DNA of 7,499 nucleotides, taken from the NCBI GenBank assembly GCA_036375895.1, contig DASVBJ010000126.1, positions 1 to 7,499 on the forward strand, given 5' to 3'. Positions within the stretch are counted from its first letter, which is position 1; each line of letters starts with the position of its first letter. Position numbers and translations under genes: made by a program. The stretch comes from DASVBJ01 sp036375895. Lineage in GTDB: Bacteria; Actinomycetota; Actinomycetes; JACCUZ01. Positions 5,557-7,499 of the stretch are shown here, piece by piece. The notes under the pieces were generated by a model. The model was not told where the DNA came from, did no database searches, and saw only the letters and a list, made by a program, of their open reading frames with translations.

Positions 5557-6399
5557 TCAGATGTGCAAGGCCCGCTGCCGGATGAAGGCGCGGTTGCGCG
5601 CCCCGACCGCGTAGTAGTTGGGCGTCTGCCACGGGGGCATCCGGCGGACCACGGCCTGCCGCAGCAGGCGCATGGAGCCGCGGTACTTCCCGCCGTCCCA
5701 CACGTCCAGCAGCTTCTCCGTGAACAGCCCGTTGCCGGCGCCGTCGGCGCTGGTCTGGTTGTCCTGGCAGCCGGAGATCAGCAGCACGCTCGCCTTCACG
5801 TCGGAGGACTCCCGCGGGGGCACCGCCTTCTGGATGCGCCGGTACAGCGCGGCGCGTCGCCGGCCGTCCTCCTCCGCGACCCGCGGCGGCATCTGCCGGG
5901 TGGCGGGCGGCAGCACCCCGCCGGGCGTGATCTGCGGTGCACGGCTGACCGTGCCGCTGTGGCAGCTGTCCGACAGCACCGCTACCCGCACCCTGGCGGG
6001 GAACTCGGCCCACAGCGCCCACAGCTCGTCGTCGATCAGCTGGCGGTCGTAGAGCACCCAGGTCTCGTCCAGCGCGTCCGGCACCTCGCCGATCTCGTAG
6101 CCGTCGCGCCGCGCCTCGTCGCCGTTGGTGTCCGGCACCTGGCCGCCATGCCCCGAGTAGGTGAGCAGGAAGATGTCACCCGCCTCCAACGCACCCGCCG
6201 CCTTCCGGACGGCCGCCGTCACCCGGGCCGCCGTCGCCTTCTCGTCCAGCAGGGACGTCGTCGAGTAGCCGAGCTCCCGCGCCAGCGCCTCCATGTCGCG
6301 GGCGTCGTTGAGGCAGCCGGCGAGCTGGCCGTCCCAGCCGCCGTACTTCGTGGCGTCGACGTGGTTGAGACCGATGTGCAGCGACATGCCCTTGGCCAT
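5557..6399 (-). CDS. Caspase family protein (metacaspase-like, peptidase C14)
   Basis: A 280-residue bacterial metacaspase-like cysteine peptidase. The first strand and helix are MSLHIGLNHVDATKYGGW then LAGCLNDARDMEALA (5-40). The catalytic His84 lies in LTYSGHGGQ (79-87) and the catalytic Cys146 in LSDSCHSGT (142-150), with Asp144 at the position linked to basic P1 recognition in metacaspases. SGCQDNQTSADG and NGLFTEKLL (about 215-240) form the p10-like part. The dyad is intact and the fold complete, so it should be active, with Arg/Lys-type specificity inferred from the family. No signal peptide or membrane segment is seen, so it is presumably cytosolic; no separate prodomain or effector-associated domain is fused. 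The ATG at 6397-6399 is chosen because GGAGG lies 9 nt upstream, inside the last codons of the preceding gene; Met5 is an alternative. Only 4 bp separate it from the upstream hydrolase stop, so translation is probably coupled. Substrate and trigger are unknown. Confidence 0.94.
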   Translation of the reverse strand: MAKGMSLHIGLNHVDATKYGGWDGQLAGCLNDARDMEALARELGYSTTSLLDEKATAARVTAAVRKAAGALEAGDIFLLTYSGHGGQVPDTNGDEARRDGYEIGEVPDALDETWVLYDRQLIDDELWALWAEFPARVRVAVLSDSCHSGTVSRAPQITPGGVLPPATRQMPPRVAEEDGRRRAALYRRIQKAVPPRESSDVKASVLLISGCQDNQTSADGAGNGLFTEKLLDVWDGGKYRGSMRLLRQAVVRRMPPWQTPNYYAVGARNRAFIRQRALHI

Positions 6400-6403
6400 G
6401 TGC

Positions 6404-7499
6404 TCATCCCTCCGTGTGGTTGACGGGCTCGATCGCCGCGCCAGGGTCGATGACGGTCACCAGGTCGGTGACCGGACGCGGACCGGTCGAATCCCCGGGC
6501 GGCTCGGCGTGCACGCGGTAGACCCCTGCGGGCAGCGGAGGCAGGGTCACGCGGAACGGGCCGCTGCCGCGCCGCTCCAGGGTGCGGCGACGCACCACCC
6601 GGCGGGTGTCCACGTCCTGCACGCGCAGCCGGACCCGGTCCGCGGACCCGGCCGTCCACGCGGCCACCTCCACCGGCTCGGCCGTGGTGAGCACGTCGGC
6701 CACCTCGAGCGAGAGGCCCTCCAGCGGGCTCATCTTGAACTGCCCGAGGTCCGCGGGTCGGCTCAGCACCCCCACGACGTGCGCGATGACCTCGTCGGCG
6801 TTCTGCAGCGAGGCGTGCGCCTCGGTGACGTAGACCTCGCGCGGGTCGTCGGAGAGCTCGAGCGGCGTCGCCGACACCTGCGGCACGGTGCCGTCCCCGA
6901 AGTAGTCCTTGCCCTCGTAGGACCGCAGGACGCGCAGCGCGCCACCCTCGAGCACCCCGGACTGGCTGGTCGGCTGATAGATGCCGACAACCGGGCTGAT
7001 CCGGTAGCGGGCGCGCAGGTAGGCGTCGTCCTGGAGGTGCGCCTCGACCGCCGTACGAATCTCGTCGTGGAAGGCCAGCGCCGCCCTCGCCCGGGCCGGG
7101 TCGACGTGCGGCAGCACGGTGTCCGCCACGCGCGCCAGCCCGCTGCCGGCGTCGACGCATCGGTAGGTCGGGACGAGCTGGTACACGGAGGTGAAGGAGC
7201 GGAGCAGCCGAGACAGGTCCACGGCCAGCGGGCCGACGCCGGGGCGGAGGCCGTTGACGAGGAAGTCGACCGCGTTCATCGACCCGCGGAACGGCGTGCC
7301 GAAGGTCACCAGGGCCCGGGTGTCCCGCCAGCCGTCCAGCACCTCGAGGTAGTGCCGGGCCACGAGCCCGCCCATCGAGTGGCCGACCAGCACCAGCCGC
7401 GCGTCCCGGTTGCCGCTGCGCGCCCGCCAGTCGTGCAGCCACCGCGGCGCCTGCTCGGCCAGGCGCTGCGCGGCGCGACGGTTGTCCCGCCGCCAGTCG
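6404..7499 (-). CDS. Alpha/beta hydrolase, lipase/esterase-like, with C-terminal beta-rich domain (5' end beyond the window)
   Basis: The C-terminal 364 residues are visible; the N-terminus, including the first strands and oxyanion region, lies past the right edge. The frame opens with DWRRDNRRAAQRLAEQAPRW, then LVLVGHSMGGLVARHYLE. GHSMGG is the nucleophile elbow, with Ser at visible residue 41. TRALVTFGTPFRGS follows, as in LCAT/PGAP1-like lipases. DYFGDGTVPQVSATPLEL (Asp about 202) and EAHASLQ (His about 228) supply the probable remaining triad members. Residues about 260-364 are a separate region (VEVAAWTAG, RVRLRVQD, LPPLPAGVYRVHAEP, PVTDLVTVID) that looks like an Ig-like beta-sandwich, perhaps for binding. 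The lack of a visible N-terminus means export cannot be judged. It is immediately upstream of the caspase gene (4-bp gap) and the two are co-oriented, so they form one transcript. The substrate may be a lipid or other ester; family assignment is firm, function is open. Confidence 0.9.
   Translation of the reverse strand, partial: DWRRDNRRAAQRLAEQAPRWLHDWRARSGNRDARLVLVGHSMGGLVARHYLEVLDGWRDTRALVTFGTPFRGSMNAVDFLVNGLRPGVGPLAVDLSRLLRSFTSVYQLVPTYRCVDAGSGLARVADTVLPHVDPARARAALAFHDEIRTAVEAHLQDDAYLRARYRISPVVGIYQPTSQSGVLEGGALRVLRSYEGKDYFGDGTVPQVSATPLELSDDPREVYVTEAHASLQNADEVIAHVVGVLSRPADLGQFKMSPLEGLSLEVADVLTTAEPVEVAAWTAGSADRVRLRVQDVDTRRVVRRRTLERRGSGPFRVTLPPLPAGVYRVHAEPPGDSTGPRPVTDLVTVIDPGAAIEPVNHTEG

Noticed and set aside
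4694..6022. Minus-strand open frame antisense to the exporter and into the caspase gene
   Set aside because: No recognisable family. It spans a strong terminator and is antisense to two well-supported genes; a GC-bias artefact.
6219..7442. Minus-strand open frame overlapping both the hydrolase and the start of the caspase
   Set aside because: Arg/Gly/Ala-rich shadow frame. It conflicts with two genes that have intact catalytic motifs.
1..7499. CRISPR array, tRNA, rRNA or insertion sequence
   Set aside because: No regularly spaced direct repeats, no cloverleaf-like segment, no transposase motifs or terminal inverted repeats were seen on either strand.

Overview
The window is GC-rich (clearly above 65% by eye), with codons dominated by G or C in third position, GTG as well as ATG starts, and family signatures typical of high-GC Actinobacteria. 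These include an ECF42 sigma factor paired with a DGPF/YCII protein, a TIGR01777-type epimerase with the 'QYDG..F.HRRYRGIG' insertion, and an actinobacterial caspase/hydrolase pair. A Pseudonocardia-like or related soil actinomycete is a reasonable guess, but genus cannot be fixed from this sequence. No tRNA, rRNA, CRISPR array, insertion sequence or phage gene was seen.

Layout, left to right. (1) Positions 1-357, minus strand: the C-terminal half of an imidazolonepropionase-like amidohydrolase. Its N-terminal half is missing, because homology stops about 20 bases before an in-frame stop, so it looks like a 5'-truncated remnant. (2) 522-1541, plus: an NAD(P)-binding epimerase of the TIGR01777/DUF1731 family, probably translated from a leaderless or near-leaderless mRNA. 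(3) 1660-2046 and 2052-3257, plus: a two-gene operon of a YCII/DGPF protein and an ECF42 sigma factor with a long helical TPR-like C-terminal extension. A TGTCGA-N17-CGAC element lies just upstream and matches the promoter motif reported for ECF42 factors, which suggests autoregulation. (4) 3323-3952 minus and 4056-5504 plus: a divergent HxlR-type regulator and a 14-TM DHA2-family drug exporter. They share an AT-rich 103-bp intergenic region with repeated ACTTGC boxes, a perfect 10-bp palindrome and overlapping candidate promoters. (5) A strong GC-rich hairpin at 5519-5553 separates the exporter from the next, convergent unit. (6) 5557-6399 and 6404-7499 (running off the right edge), minus: a metacaspase-like peptidase (His84/Cys146) directly downstream of a GHSMGG alpha/beta hydrolase. 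They are separated by 4 bp, and the caspase ribosome-binding site lies inside the end of the hydrolase gene.

Working picture. The left and centre hold ordinary accessory metabolism and stress-regulation modules, each a self-contained regulator/target pair. The right end is the most interesting part. A caspase-like protease translationally coupled to a lipase/esterase-like hydrolase with a C-terminal beta-rich domain could be a two-enzyme lytic or conflict module. The window shows no sensor, NTPase or transmembrane component, so a defence or cell-death role is inference only. The genes to the right of the window would decide it.
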